A stretch of DNA of 64,000 nt from Annona cherimola (Eukaryota; Streptophyta; Magnoliopsida; Magnoliales; Annonaceae), in contig CM059971.1 in NCBI GenBank assembly GCA_030490835.1, positions 22,747,817 through 22,811,816 of the forward strand, in the 5' to 3' direction. Below, one piece after another: positions 46,891-59,639 of the stretch. The translations under genes were made by a program, and so were the position numbers. A model generated the notes under the pieces. That model had not been told where the DNA came from. It made no database searches and saw nothing but the letters and a program-made list of their open reading frames with translations. Every line of letters starts with the position of its first letter. The first letter of the stretch is position 1.

Positions 46891-48602
46891 TGTTGATTGT
46901 GATCTATAGTATGTTATATATATTGAAATTCAAGGCAAATTAAGCACAATACATGTTTTGATGATTAACAACTCAATTTGAAAAATAATTAAGTACTAAT
47001 GAGGTAGTTAAGTGTTTTAAAGGTTTAAAAATTTAAGATTCAAAAGATAACAGGTCAAGTCACAATCTCGAGTCGACTCAGCCATTGACCTAGGCCAAGT
47101 CGATATCCAAGTTGACTCCAGAATTGACTTTAAGTGTATTAAATTCATCAGAGCTGAAAATGAGACTTGGAGACAGGTGAAGCCGCAATTGAAGTCAACT
47201 CCACTTGTGACTTAGGTGAAGTCACGAACCCAAGTCGACTCCAGATGTGACTTGTGTATGACCTTGCTGAAGACTTTGAAATCTCAGAGTCAAGTCGCTT
47301 TCCAAGTCGACTCCATCATGTGACTTAGGTGAAGTCGCATATGAAGTCGACCGAGTATGCAACTTAGGTAAAGTCGAAGTCCAAGTCGACCCAAGTGTGT
47401 GACTCAAGTATATGGCCACTACTTATTAATTCAAAAATGACTTATTAAAGAATGGACAACAAGATCAAGAAGAAAAAACTATCATGAATCAAGGCCACAA
47501 GGAAGAACTTCTCAAGGGATGTGGATATTGTTCAACTTCAGCAAAACATTATATATCAAAGACATTTAATGAAGATCAAGAGAAGAAAGAGGATATACAC
47601 AACATAAAGATCACTTGCAAGACCTAGAAGTTCCAAGATAATCAATGGCTAATGAAGTCGCATCCGAAGTCGACTCTACCGGCGACTTGGGTCAAGTTTG
47701 AGACCAGGTCGACCTGAACCTGTAACTTGGAGTTAGAAGCCGAACACCGAAGTCGCACCCGAAGTCGACTCCAATTTGCGACTTGGGTGAAGTCGCACCC
47801 AAAGTCGACTCCGTCATGCGACTTGGATGAAGTTGCATGCCAAGTCGACTCCAAATGTGACTTTGTTTGCAACGGTCCGAAAAATTAAAACGTTAGTGCA
47901 TTTAATGCGTGCACCTACCACCAAATGTTCGAATTTACTTCTCTTTATATAAGGAACATCAAATGAACGCAAATGCAGTTGAAAAAATATTGAATGAGCT
48001 CACCTTCCACTCTCTCTTGCATTTAAAATGATCTATAAGGAGTTTGAAGAAGAATTATGCTTGAAAATTGCTAAAAGCTGCATTGCTAAATCTACTGCTG
48101 CCTCTGCAAGTTCTTCTAAGTGCTTGAAACTGCCTACACAAATCTGTAAAGTGTAGATCTTTCATTTATTGTTTACTTATTTTTCCCACTTGGTTTGATA
48201 TTGGAGATCGAAACTAAGTGAAGGCGAAGTAGTGTGCAACTGAAGTGAAACTCGTCACCTACTTATGCTGAAATTGTACAAGCCCCCTAGAGCTGGAATC
48301 TAAAAACGAGCTGCTGCTCTAAATTGTATTGAAATACAATAGTGGAACCCAAGCCACAACGGGTGCGTGCTTAAAAGAGTGAAGTAGGAGAGGTTGCCCG
48401 AACCACTATAAATCTTTGTCTCTTGGAGTGGCTTGATTGTTTGTGTTTTATTGTTTCATTGCTTTATTTCTCTCCAGCTTACTGATTGTTTCATTGAGGG
48501 GATTAATTCTAAAAAGAAATTTTTTTTGTTTTAGCAAAGAATTTTAAAATACCTAATTCACCCCTCTCCTCTTGGGTAACTGCTATAAACTTGGGATCAA
48601 CA
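46891..48602 (+). repeat. Solo LTR, SIRE/Maximus-like copia
   Basis: Begins TGTTGATTG and ends GGGATCAACA; TGTTGAT and ATCAACA are exact inverses. Features typical of this lineage are the early 'caatacatgttttgatgatt', a long 1.7-kb LTR, 'cacccctctcctcttggg' near the end, and TATA-like 'actataaatc' at 48412. No pol or second LTR adjoins it. The flanks TAACA and ATATA do not match. Confidence 0.7.
47040..47870. repeat. GTCGAC-rich tandem repeats inside the solo LTR
   Basis: Two arrays (about 47050-47410 and 47655-47870) of roughly 40-bp imperfect units built on 'aagtcgca...aagtcgactcca...gtgactt(a/g)ggt'. GTCGAC is palindromic. About 240 bp of unrelated sequence separates them. Confidence 0.8.
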
Positions 48603-49079
48603 ATATATTTTCCCAATTAATAGATTAGCACATTGAAAGTTAAAATATGCATCTTCTTCATCTTCATTGTCTTTTTAATTTCGATGACTAGATTCATAAT
48701 CAGCACACTGAAGTGCAACATCCAACATGTTGTACGCTACAATTGACATGTTATATTTTGAAATTAGCATGCTTTGTCAGCAATAAATTGCATGAAATAG
48801 CAAATTAGCAAGGAGGAAGATGGGTTTACCAATTATGATGTGACTGCTAGAATTAAGAAAACAAGATGGTGAGAGTACACAACATACTTTATACGTACAG
48901 TCATGGTGGAGTGAAATGCTTAATGTCCACCTATACTACGCATTCTTGCAGCCCCCTACATGCATGAGCAGTGTGAGTGGCTAGGATTCCACCTACATTC
49001 ATGAATGACCATATCTCGCACTTGCATCATATTTAGTGCGTAGTTTCACTGCACATGAATATATCCCACATATATAGGG
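48603..49079. other. Intergenic with AGCATGCT words
   Basis: 'ttagcatgcttt' at 48774 and similar words. No coding signal. Confidence 0.4.
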
Positions 49080-49190
49080 ATATATTCAGGTGCAGCAATG
49101 CTGCATCCAATTTCATGTACAAGCGCAAGATCCCATTGTTTGTTTCAACAGGTGAAATTGAGGCCGCACAAAGCCTGTGCGTGTAGGCCG
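49080..49190. repeat. Dispersed repeat, inverted match at 59510-59640
   Basis: 'atattcaggtgcagcaatgc', 'gcgcaagatccca' and 'gcacaaagcctgtgcgtgta' reappear in reverse at 59.5-59.6 kb. Confidence 0.65.
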
Positions 49191-49589
49191 CACAACATCG
49201 TGGTGTGCCTTTGACATCGTGCGTGTATGCATTTCAGTTGTTCTTGTTGCGCATTCCAAAAAGTAGCAGCAATAGCTATCCCGCCCAAATTATCATGCCC
49301 AATAATCTGCTTTCCTAAAAAGGAGCAAGGGAAAGTGGAAGGAAGCCACGGATGATGCGCATAAATATGTGGTGGAAAAAATGAGAAACAGAAAATCAAA
49401 GCTGCCAACATATGCCCCGCCGATTAATCTGGTGGGATGAAATAAGCATTGCAAAATCAACACTGCCCAGAGAGGACATGAAGGTAAAAAAATTACCCGT
49501 GATTGATTCTCCATCCAAAAATTTGTTCGGATGAAAAAAGTGAAACGGGCAAGAGATGGTTAGCAGATTGGAAGCAACAACAATTGCAG
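49191..49589. other. Intergenic, no gene seen
   Basis: GC-moderate with overlapping minus frames (49145-49514) lacking motifs. Confidence 0.35.
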
Positions 49590-50255
49590 ATTTTCTTTGA
49601 ATCTCGATGGAAAAAAAGAAGGCTGATTTTCTACCACAATTTTCCCAGGTGTAAAATTAAAGAAGGTAGTCTTTGTGCTCACTGCAAATTCAAAAAATGT
49701 TGAAGCTTCAAAATTTATTAAATGATGAAAATGACCTGCAAAATTTATCCATAATTCATTAAGGTTAAGTATGTTTTCCTGAAATTTTTAATCATAATTA
49801 TTATGTGATTTAACTATTATTACTGATTATTTTTGATTAATTTATAACTAAAAATTACAAATGGGCACCTTCAAATTGATGAAACCAATAAAAAATTCAG
49901 CGGGATGAATGAAAATAGTTGCAGACCAAAATATATTGAAAGTAAAAATAATTGTAGATTTTGATTGATTCTCTACCTCAAAAGGAAGGTTGATTTTCTG
50001 CTACAAAGTTCCCACATGTAAATCAAGGAAGGTAGTCTTTGCGCCCACTATAGATTTTAAAAAATGTTAAATTTTTAAAATTTTTAAGATGATCAAAATA
50101 GCCTCCAAAATTTATCTATAATTTTACTATTTTACTCGATATTTTAAATTGTAGATAAGATTAAGTATGTTTCCCAGAAAATATTTGTAATCTTAATTGT
50201 TATTTGATTTAATAGTGATTGTTGATTATTTCTATTTAATTTGTACCTGAAATTT
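49590..50255. repeat. Direct duplication, about 360-bp spacing
   Basis: 49590-49860 and 49950-50255 share 'ggctgattttctaccaca' / 'ggttgattttctgctaca', 'aaggtagtctttg(t/c)gc' and 'attaagtatgtt(t/c)cc' types of words. Confidence 0.7.
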
Positions 50256-50469
50256 TCACGTTGACATGATAAACATGGGTACTATATGTGGATAGATCAC
50301 CAATGACATGATGCCTGGAGCAATATGATTTAAGTTCTGACATTCATATAATGCAATTGTAAAATTATAATTTTTTATCTAACTTATACATATTTATAGA
50401 AAATGAATTGCTAATATCTTTCAACATTCCAAACACGTTAAAAAAATTTACTTTCTATGTTAGTTAAAT

Positions 50470-50830
50470 CGTGCTCATACGACAATTAGCATGTTGATAT
50501 GGACAAACAGATAACTTACAATTTTGAAATAAATACTAACTTTTGCATGTAGCATGCTAATCCAACACTTAGCATGCTGATAATCAGAGATGAAACGAAT
50601 GTCCTGCAATTTCACTTTACACATTGCAAGTATAGCATGCTCATTCAACACGACAAGAAATTAATACTCACAAATAGATGACCCATAATTCTAAAATACA
50701 CACCGACTTTTGTATATAGCATACTGATACCAAAAAATAGATGACCTGGAATCTCAAATTAGATACCGACTGTGCTTGTGGCATGCTTATTCAACACTTA
50801 GCATGCTGACAACCAAAAATTTATTAAAAA
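50470..50830. repeat. Left array of the 83-bp AGCATGCT repeat
   Basis: Four to five diverged units with 'ttagcatgctgat', 'agatgacc' and 'catatagcatgctcatt'-type words, the same unit as at 54370-54900. Confidence 0.75.
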
Positions 50831-51496
50831 AGTGATTTAATAAATTTTATATAGAATTCAAATCCTATATGAGATGCCAATTTTACAAATGTATGGGTAG
50901 AGTAGTTATTTTAGGATAAAACATTAGACATTAATTTCAGAAAGAAGTATAAAAAATATTTTGGTGTTGGCCGAAGAAATCTATTATTTAGAAGTCAGTT
51001 CTGAATAAGAAATGGATCAAATATCATTTATTTTTCACTACTTTCGAATTATATTTTAAATATTTAAATAAATTTATAAAATTAATATGTTTTACAATGA
51101 CATTAGTATACTACTTTTGGAGCCATATACTATTCTAATAATTAACCGGACTTTGTATAGAAGATCTACTTATATAGTTTTCGTAACATTATACAAATTA
51201 TGAAGATCTAGTTGTATAGTTTTCCTATCGCTATATAAATTGTTTTAAAGAAGAAATGAATTTAGCATGCTATGTGGAAATATTAGCATGCTGATAATAT
51301 GACTCTACAATATTTCTTTTCCATAATTCTGCTGTATGTAAAACATCAGCATGTTCACATTAGAATTCTACACCATTTCTTTTTTCAAAGTAAAAATTGT
51401 TACGTTGCAAGTAGTTATAAAATTGATATATTCTTTTTCTTATCAGTTGAATAATCTATATTGTCTATAAAATATGATTTACTATATATTCATTAA
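50831..51496. other. Upstream of the FAR1-like relic
   Basis: AT-rich, with two further 'tagcatgct' words at 51255 and 51285 and 'atcagcatgttcac' at 51345. Confidence 0.4.
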
Positions 51497-53870
51497 ATGA
51501 CATCATCATTGAACGTGAACAAAAGTATGTCTTCATTGCCTACAGTGGAATTCAATAAGGATGCTACATTTGTTGAAGAAAGTGAATAGAGTCCAACTAG
51601 TGTGATTACTTTTACTCCCAATGCTCCTACTGAGTTAACTTTTATTATTGGATAAGAGTTTGATAGTGAAGAAGAGGCCTATTCTTTCTATAATTTATAT
51701 GGAAGATGGTGTAAATTCAATATAAGAAAAAATGATGTTAGAAGATCTAAAAAAGATAAGCGGATATGCTATCACATTCTGAAATGCTTAAGATAAGAAC
51801 TTAGAAGGAATGTAGAAAATGTTAAAAAAAGAGGAAACAGATAGACATTATTAGATGTGGATGCCTTGCATCACTTACCATTAAGCTCATAGGTAACACT
51901 TCCAAATGGACAGTTATGAGTTTCAAGAAAGCGCACTTTCATAGGTTGGAGACTCCACAAAGTCTCGTTATCTTCAATCTCATTGCAGTGTGCCGGACTC
52001 ATAAATAAATATAGTTGAGGACCTGTGCAAGGTTGGTATTGGAGTATCTAGATCATTGTAATTCATGACAGAAGAAGCCAGGAGACGTGATCAACTAGGA
52101 TTTACGGAAGTTGATCTTTGTAATGCTTTAAGATCTAGACAGATGTCAAGATATGATGGAGTGCAACAACATTACTCGAGTACTTTTAGAAGTAATTTGC
52201 TACGAAGTAAGATTACTTTTATGAAATTCAAGTCGATGAGTATCATCGGTTGATGTCATGTTTCTGGGTAGACGAGGAATTCAAAAAAGATTATTAAGTT
52301 TTCAATGATGTTATTTGTTTTGACACAACTTATTGAACAAATAAATATGATATGCTTTTTGATCCATTTGTTAGAGTAAATCACCATAAACAATCAGTTT
52401 TATTTGGTGCAGATCTATTATTTAGTAAGAGTAAAGAAGACTTTACGCGGTTATTTAAAATATGACTCTATGCTACGAGTGGTGTACCACCCAAAGCCAT
52501 CATCACAGATGAGGATCCTACTATTATAAAAGTCATTTTCAAAGTTTTTCCAACTAAAAATCATGTTTTTATTCATAGCATATACATAGAAAATTTTCTG
52601 AAAAGTTACAATCTGTCAATAAAAAATATCTTGAATTTAAAAATAAGTTGTACAAGTTGATTCACAATATAGAAGATACAGATAAGTTTGAATTTGGTTG
52701 GGTAAAATTAATGAATGATTATGATTTGACAGAGTTTGCATAGCTATAGTAAATGCATAATGTGATGGATAAGTGCATTCCTACCTATACAAGAAGCCTT
52801 AGCAAGGATAACCACTACGCAATAGCCTAAAAGCATGAATGCTTTTTTTGACCACTTCGTTGGACCAACCACTCAATTACTTGAGTTCTTAGAAGCATGC
52901 GAACATGCTGTTAGAAAGAGGAGAGAAGATGAAATGATGTTTATTGTAAAAGTACGTATGATACTCTTGTTTTGAAAACTAAATTTGTGATTGAGGATTA
53001 GATTGCCAAATTATATACTAGAGAGATATTTTTTGATTTTCAAGAAGAAGTAGAGAAGTCACATTGTTATAAGCCTAAATATGAGGTTATGGATGAGAGT
53101 CGTGTCATATATGAAATACACAAGTATAAAGACCCACATATAGGGGGACAGTTACTTGGTGTGAAGATAGACAATTTGTAACATGTTTATGTCAGCTATT
53201 TGACTGGTCTGAGATTATTTGTCCACATATATTATCCATTCCAATGGCGTGATATCATCACCATGCTTGGTCATCACTTGCTTCGTCGTTTGTCGCAATG
53301 TCCAAAAAAAGAGTGTTGGAGCTCTACTATTTACAGAGAATTGTGATGTTACAAATTCAACAATGGTGCGTCGGCATTTGACACTCCCAAAATTAAATTT
53401 CATCCTACAGAAAATGACATCAAGTTGGGGTAATTTTCAGATTAGAACTACAACCTTAGATACTCTAATAACAAATTTGTGAGAAAATATATACAATCAC
53501 AGAAATTAGCTGGATATTCAAATGAACGACAACAGAACATAAATTGTGGAGACAAAGGAAGGATTTTCGAAGATAGCAACCATGAAAATGAACCCGTCCG
53601 AGAAGTTCATAATTCCTCTATTCATGCGATGTTGAGAGGGATGAATTAGAGGAGAAATTCAGCTTTCAACTAGTGACAATGTACCAAATACCCCAACTCC
53701 TATTATCGAATTTCCAAATATTGTTCAAAGAAAAGAATGATTAAGTAAGAGATTAAAATCTTCTGTTGACAAAGCTATAGAACACAGTTGACGATTATGC
53801 CGAGGATGCAAGAAGTTTGTGGTTGGTCATGACAAACGAAACTATCCAGAATTGCATACGAGGAATTATG
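51497..53870 (+). pseudogene. FAR1/MULE-transposase-like pseudogene
   Basis: From ATG 51497 the frame gives EFDSEEEAYSFYNLYGRWCK and NIRKNDVRRSKKDKR, then in another frame IRCGCLASLTIKLIGNTSKW and MSFKKAHFHRLETPQSL: the FAR1 DNA-binding domain. Further on, VICFDTTY, TNKYDMLFDPFVRVNHHKQS and VPPKAIITDEDPTI match the MULE transposase core. Near 53165-53245 the stretch CLCQLFDWSEIICPHILSI is a SWIM-type CxC...CxH, and 53795-53850 has CRGCKKFVVGHDKRN, a zinc-knuckle remnant. Stops at 51590, 51671, 51794 and many later ones, plus frameshifts, destroy it. It is either a dead MULE transposase or a dead FAR1-related sequence. Confidence 0.85.
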
Positions 53871-54364
53871 AGCAATATGATATAATGACATCACATTTAA
53901 TTTAATCAACTGATATTTAATTCACTTTATCTAATTCATCAGATTTGATTATCTTTATAATGACATCACATTTAATTATCTTCATCTAATTCTTCTTCAT
54001 TCTCCAGACTAGTGCATGACTGGATTGCTGGTGGGGCTCCGTCAATGCTTTTGGAATTTTGGTATTATATCTTTATAATCCTCTCATAAGTTGTTTACAT
54101 ATATGGATGGGTCAATAACAACACGATTTACATATGAGTTCCATGTAAAGCAATTGTAATCCACTGAAAAATTAATTGTATATTTTTAGAAGATAATGCT
54201 AGTCTCAATATGAAAGTAAAAAGAATTGCATTTTTTGTATTCACTTGTACACTTTGAAAGAAAAGAGAGTGTATTTTTTGTATTGACTTATACATATTTT
54301 AAAAAAAATAGGAACTATACTTTATTAGTGAACGATGTAATTGATGTTGAATATGCTATGTACT
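53871..54364. other. Downstream of the FAR1-like relic
   Basis: 54230-54300 has a short duplication ('gtattcacttgtacac' / 'gtattgacttatacat'). No gene seen. Confidence 0.4.
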
Positions 54365-54900
54365 CATTGACTTGTGAATATAGCATGCTCATTGACCCAT
54401 CAGCATGTTGATACTCACAAACAGATGACCTGTAATTCCATTCCACACACTAACTTGAGCATATAATATGCTCAAGTCAATTAGCATGCTGATACTCACG
54501 AAAAGATGACCTGCAACTCTAATTTACATACTGACTTGAGCATATAGCATGCTCATTGACCAATTAGCATACTGATACTCACAAACAGATGACCTGCAAT
54601 TTCATTCCACACACTAACTTGAGCATATAGCATGCTCATTGACCAATTAGCATGTTGATACTAATAAATAGATGACCTGCAATTTCATTCTACACATTGA
54701 CTTGAGCATATAACATGTTCATTGACCAATTAGCATGCTGATACTTATAAACAGATGACCTACAATTCCAATTTACACACTAACTTGAGCATATAATATG
54801 CTCATTTACCAATTAGCATGCTGATACTCACAAACAGATGACTTGCAATTCCAATTTACGTACTGACTTGAACATATAACATGCTAATTCAACACTTCAG
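54365..54900. repeat. Right array of the 83-bp AGCATGCT repeat
   Basis: About 6.5 tandem units. The GATGACC word occurs at 54424, 54505, 54588, 54671, 54754 and 54837, a period of 81 to 83 bp. Each unit contains 'agcatgctcattgacca', 'ttagcatgctgatactcac' and 'acagatgacctgcaattcc' variants. Confidence 0.95.
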
Positions 54901-55953
54901 TATATAGTTATGTGAAATAGATAACCTATAATTTCCATACAACACACAATATATTATCGTCATTCACAACCTGCATTTTACTTACCAACACTATTCAATG
55001 TATTAACATTCATAAATAAAAAAAGAAAGTTCCTTGCTAATATTTCTCTTCCAACATAAGACATTCAAATATAAAAAGTATAAAGAACTAGGAAAATTTA
55101 ATTACAGATCTTCTAATGTAAATAGTTGTGATAACATACAGCAAACAAAACACAATGAATGATGATAACAAGTACCGCACGTCCATAGCTTCATGTCTTC
55201 ACTTTTCTCCATGATCATCTCTCTATAACACGTTCTTGATAGCTTCAAGTCTCTTATCAATCCTATTGACATGCTCAAGAACTTACTCTACTGCTCTAGC
55301 AAGAATTGCAGTATTCCCAGAATACTAAGCGTCGACACATATATGATCTGCTTTTGGTAGGTCAACAAAAGAGGGTAACAATTGCGGTGAATTAGAATGA
55401 ACATGTGACATAGCTACTATATGAGGAGACATGGATGTTGATAACTATAATTCAGTGGGGGCGTACACAGCCAGTGGAAATTTAGGAGTTGCGGATGGAG
55501 TGACTATAGAAGTGGCAATCACAGATATAGGGATGGTAATAACAGATATAGGGGTGACAACCATGGATATAGGGTGACAATAACAAATGTACGGGTGACC
55601 ACTTCGGATGTAGGAGTAAAACCTACATCCATTCAAGGGTAAATTTTGTTGGAGTGACTTTGGATGGGTTCAAGCATGTAGACATAAGCTGGGAGATGTA
55701 AAACTTGATTTCTCTCTTCATCTCTTCAATCTTTGCACTCAATACCTCCTCCAATCTACATTCCACAACTAGTGGCATACGTTCTCTTGCTGTTGATTCA
55801 TTTGCAATTGAATGAATACCATCAACTTCATTTTGCTCTTCTTTTTATCACTAATGTATTGCTCTTGTGGTTTTATTACTTGCTCACTAGTATTTGAAAC
55901 CTCTGTCTGTCTGCGTAATATGTATTATTCCCTTCCTTTGGTGTAATAGAAAT
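54901..55953 (-). other. Decayed 3' extension of the transposon-protein pseudogene
   Basis: Minus-strand 55680-55800 reads as coiled coil-like VECRLEEVLSAKIEEM followed by KREIKFYISQL. 55505-55625 holds short repeats 'acagatatagggatggtaat'. Stops interrupt all frames. Confidence 0.4.
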
Positions 55954-56805
55954 CTACTCATTTGTCTCCTTATTATGCACATATCTCAACCTACTTATCA
56001 AACTGCCATCAATTCTATCTGAATTTTTATGCTTCGTCACCACCTCTTTAGAAAAATCCACTCCAAAATGCTTTAAAATTCTAGTGATAGCCATCCCATA
56101 CGGCAAAGTCACATTCTTCCGCTTTCGACACTTTAGCGTGTGGTCAAAAATCTCTACGGGGGCAACGAGCAAAATCTCCTTTTCATGTGCATATAAGTAA
56201 TAAGCATCATGGATTGACACTTCAAAAACAGATCTAGCTCTCGGGAGGATGTTGTTCATGGTCATGTAGTACAACAATTTCATATTTAAAGTGAGCAACT
56301 CTCGACTAGTTAACCTAGCTGCCTTCTTTCATTTTTTTGTGTCTCTGCTAAGCAAAGTGGATGTCACCTCTTTAGTTATTTCTGGAGGATCCTCACCTGT
56401 GTAAAGAGGTATGTCAAATACACGCTTTAGCATTTCATTATTCATTGGTATCTCCACTCCCTTGACATACGTAATGACTTCTTTGTTCATATTACAATAG
56501 CATATCCTCACCAAATTGGGGTAAATATCCTTTTCAACCATCACAAATTCAAACAATCCACAGTCAACAAGCCACTTCGAGAATGAAAAATCACTGAAAT
56601 CATCAATGCGAAGTGGACGGCCCTTCATTCTTGGTCTTGATTGAAACTTCTCTTTATAAATCAACGATGAGTGTAGGTTCGAAAAGTATAAAATCTTTTT
56701 GCCGCTATCTTGCTCATCAACTTGAGTTTTTTGTTTCTTTATAGGCTTATTAGTACATGACGGCCCTGCTTCTCGTCGCTTAGAAACTTCATTCTTTTCT
56801 GGCTT
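55954..56805 (-). pseudogene. Putative plant transposon protein (PF20167-type), broken
   Basis: One minus frame runs from about 56805 to 55954, interrupted by a TGA at 56331-56329. It begins KRREAGPSC, has FSKWLVDCGLFEFVMVEKDI, then YPNLVRICYCNMN and VEIPMNNEMLKRVFDIP, and after the stop SRELLTLNMKLLYYMTMNNI and LPYGMAITRILKHFGVDFS. This ordering (lone F..W, YP.LVR.FY.N, G..I..., LP...S, LPYG..ITRIL...GV) is typical of the plant 'putative transposon protein' domain found in many retro- and DNA-element relics. The exact element is not identifiable. A Met start in frame upstream is not clear. Confidence 0.65.
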
Positions 56806-58899
56806 GACATTGCTTCATGTCTTCACCATATTATATTGTTTTCACATTCAGCCTGAAGAGTACAAGAGAAATTAATAAAGGATCATCAATAACTTATGAT
56901 GCATTATATATTATTTCTTCCTAGTCCACTTTTACAAAAAATGCTGACTTGTAAATCAGTTAAATAATGTGATTGCAACAACTTTAGAATTCAAACTTGA
57001 AAGCTACCATCCATCCAATTCCAACAATCAGCCTTATGCAATTTTCAACAAAAAAATTCAACAGCAAAACAAGTTCAGTAGCTTTCAGATATTTGACCAA
57101 GTTGTAAGATGCAGAATAGTGTTAACAACAAGTTGTAATTCAAATCATTCCATCATAATTTGTTGGTTCAGGATAGTCACATAGAGACAAAAATCCAACA
57201 ATTAAGTAAATCCCATTATTTGACATTCTCAAAGTTTAATTTAGTTGATGTGAATCAAAACTTTTTGAACTTCATCTCCAAGTTCACTGTTTTAGCAATT
57301 CGCAAATAATTTTAGTCCATACAAACGACCTTCTAATTCAAAGTTCGCCATCATGGCTGGATTACATTTTGAGTCTGAAATTTGGAACAAACGTCAATAT
57401 TCAGCAACAAATTACATGGCATTAAACAGTCCACAGTCAACAACCATGCCTATCATTCCAAGATTCAGCAACTTGAGTTTGTATTTTCCACAAAGTGAAT
57501 TGCATTCTGAATCCTAGAAATTCTAACAATTCAAACATCCAACAATAATTTGAAATTTGATTTAGATTCAGATTCATATGAGTTTAAGCAACTTGAAATC
57601 CATTTTTCAATTATGCATTTTCAATGATTTTGTCATAGATTAGGAGTTGTTTCAATTCCAGTAGAAAATTTATGAATTTATCTGTCCAATAAAAGTGATG
57701 AGGTAGTAATCTATAGAGCATGAAAATAAGAAAACATCACCAATCAAACAATGACATACAATAGAGGAATCATATGAAAGAAGTAACTTTCATAATCACT
57801 TTAGTAAATATATTTTAAAATTGTCTCATTATAATATGCAATGGGATCGACAGCTTGACCTAGAAATACCAATAAGGCAATTATAAGAATGTCTAAACCA
57901 AGCTGGACACGCTGAGTAGACAATAAGCATGTCGATATTCACTTCAATCTAGACATGCATGCTGCGTAGACAATAAGCATGCTGAGCTGATATTCACTTG
58001 AAATAATGGAGCAAATGGTTACCAAATATATATAAATAAAGAAAATTCTTGCTTGATAATAAAATAAGTCGAGTCTTACCTTTAAAGGCAATCAGAAGAT
58101 GGAGCTTGAAGCAACGGAGGTAATCTCCTCAGTTTCTATTGTTCGTCTGCAGCTCTTGAATTAATGACAACTTTTTCTGGTGCATACAATAAGGAAGTAA
58201 TAGCTCTCAACATATAAAAAACATTGAATTGATCGTTGAATATTATGAAAATTGAAAGACTAATACTCTAACATTAATAGCAACCAAATTAATTAAATAG
58301 TGTTATATATAAGTTTGTTATTTAACATAGCATGTTCATTCAGCATATAGCAAATTGATATTCACTAGTGTAAAAGCTGTAAAATCGTTGAACACTTTTG
58401 TCATTCAACACAATATGCTCATTCAACATATAACATTATGAAATTAACATGTACGAATGGTGTAAAGTTCCTAGATAAATTTGTGAATAAACTAAACATG
58501 TTTATTGAGTATATAGCGTGCTGATATTCACATGTACAGAAAATATAAAATTTTTATAACATTTAATATTCGATGTAGTATGCTTATATAACAAATAGAA
58601 TATTAATATTCACATGCATAAAAGTAGTACAGTCCTTAAAATTGCCAGAAATGGGCTGCCGATTTAATATATATGGAATATCATTGGAATCGTTAGAAAT
58701 GTCGTTGCAATTACCAAAGTAGAGAGCACTCTCAAACCGCAATCTACTCAAAATCACATAGACTATCAACTAAGCAGTTGGTATGATCAAAGCATAAATA
58801 TAGGAATAGATGATGAAAAATTTTAAACACGAGAACCAAAGCATGGGATAAGCAATGTGATGGTTGATTAGTTGTGTTTCATATGTGTATATTTTTCTT
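56806..58899. other. Non-coding, with more AGCATGCT-type words
   Basis: 57925-58000 and 58320-58620 contain diverged 'gcatgctga', 'catagcatgttcattcagc' and 'tattcacatgtac' words like those of the 83-bp unit. 57000-57700 is rich in 'attcaac' and 'aattc' with no coding signal. Confidence 0.45.
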
Positions 58900-59625
58900 G
58901 TTATAACAGGGTAGATCGCAAATGAAAGAGATGGAAATGGCGGTTATAGCTTGTATATGGTAACAGGTTGCAAGATCTAATCTACAAGCCAAAAAAACAA
59001 CAATGCGCTGTGAGAAAAAGAGTGAGGGAAAGATCAATGAAAAAATAGTCCTTTTTCTTTTGTATCATTTTTTAAGTTGACTCCGACTACCATTGTCGTC
59101 CTCTGGGTTCTTCACACCTGCGAAAGGCGTACATTTCGCTGAACAGTCTTGGGCTATTTGGCTCCGATCTTTCAGACATACAACGCGTTATTGCTATCAT
59201 TTGATTCCAATATCGGTGCAAAGAAATATGAAAGTAAGCTTACATAGATGCCACCGTGCTACTCTGAACAAAGGAAGGCCAGCGATAACCCAGGAAAAAT
59301 AGAACGAAGAAGGGAGGTGCTATCGGAGTGCTGCCTTTCCCTGAAGCTTCAGCTGCAAGAGATGCTGCACAAGGAATATGCTTTGATGGCTCTATCCTCT
59401 TTTCAACTTCTAGGGATTTCATTTTGCGTATGCATTTGGGGAAGTTGTGCATGAATGGGTCCCCAGGTTGTTGAGTTCCAAAATGGGTACACACAAATGA
59501 GGATACATGCACACGCACCTCCTACACACACAGGCTTTGTGCAGCCTAGATTTCACTCGCTGGAATAGATGGTGGGATCTTGTGATTTCACAAGAAATCG
59601 AGTGCAACATTGCTATACCTGAATA
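58900..59625. other. Unassigned; overlaps inverted repeat partner of 49.1 kb
   Basis: 59240-59470 is GC-richer. A minus frame (59240-59518, 92 codons) has KSLEVEKRIEPSKHIPCAAS with no recognised family. 59510-59640 is the inverted match of 49080-49190. Confidence 0.35.
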
Positions 59626-59639
59626 TATATATATATATA

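Noticed and set aside
54365..54900. CRISPR-like array
   Set aside because: The units are contiguous 83-bp tandem repeats without unique spacers, in plant nuclear DNA.
59240..59518. 92-codon minus-strand gene
   Set aside because: No domain was recognised, other frames are open too, and it lies in dispersed repeat DNA.
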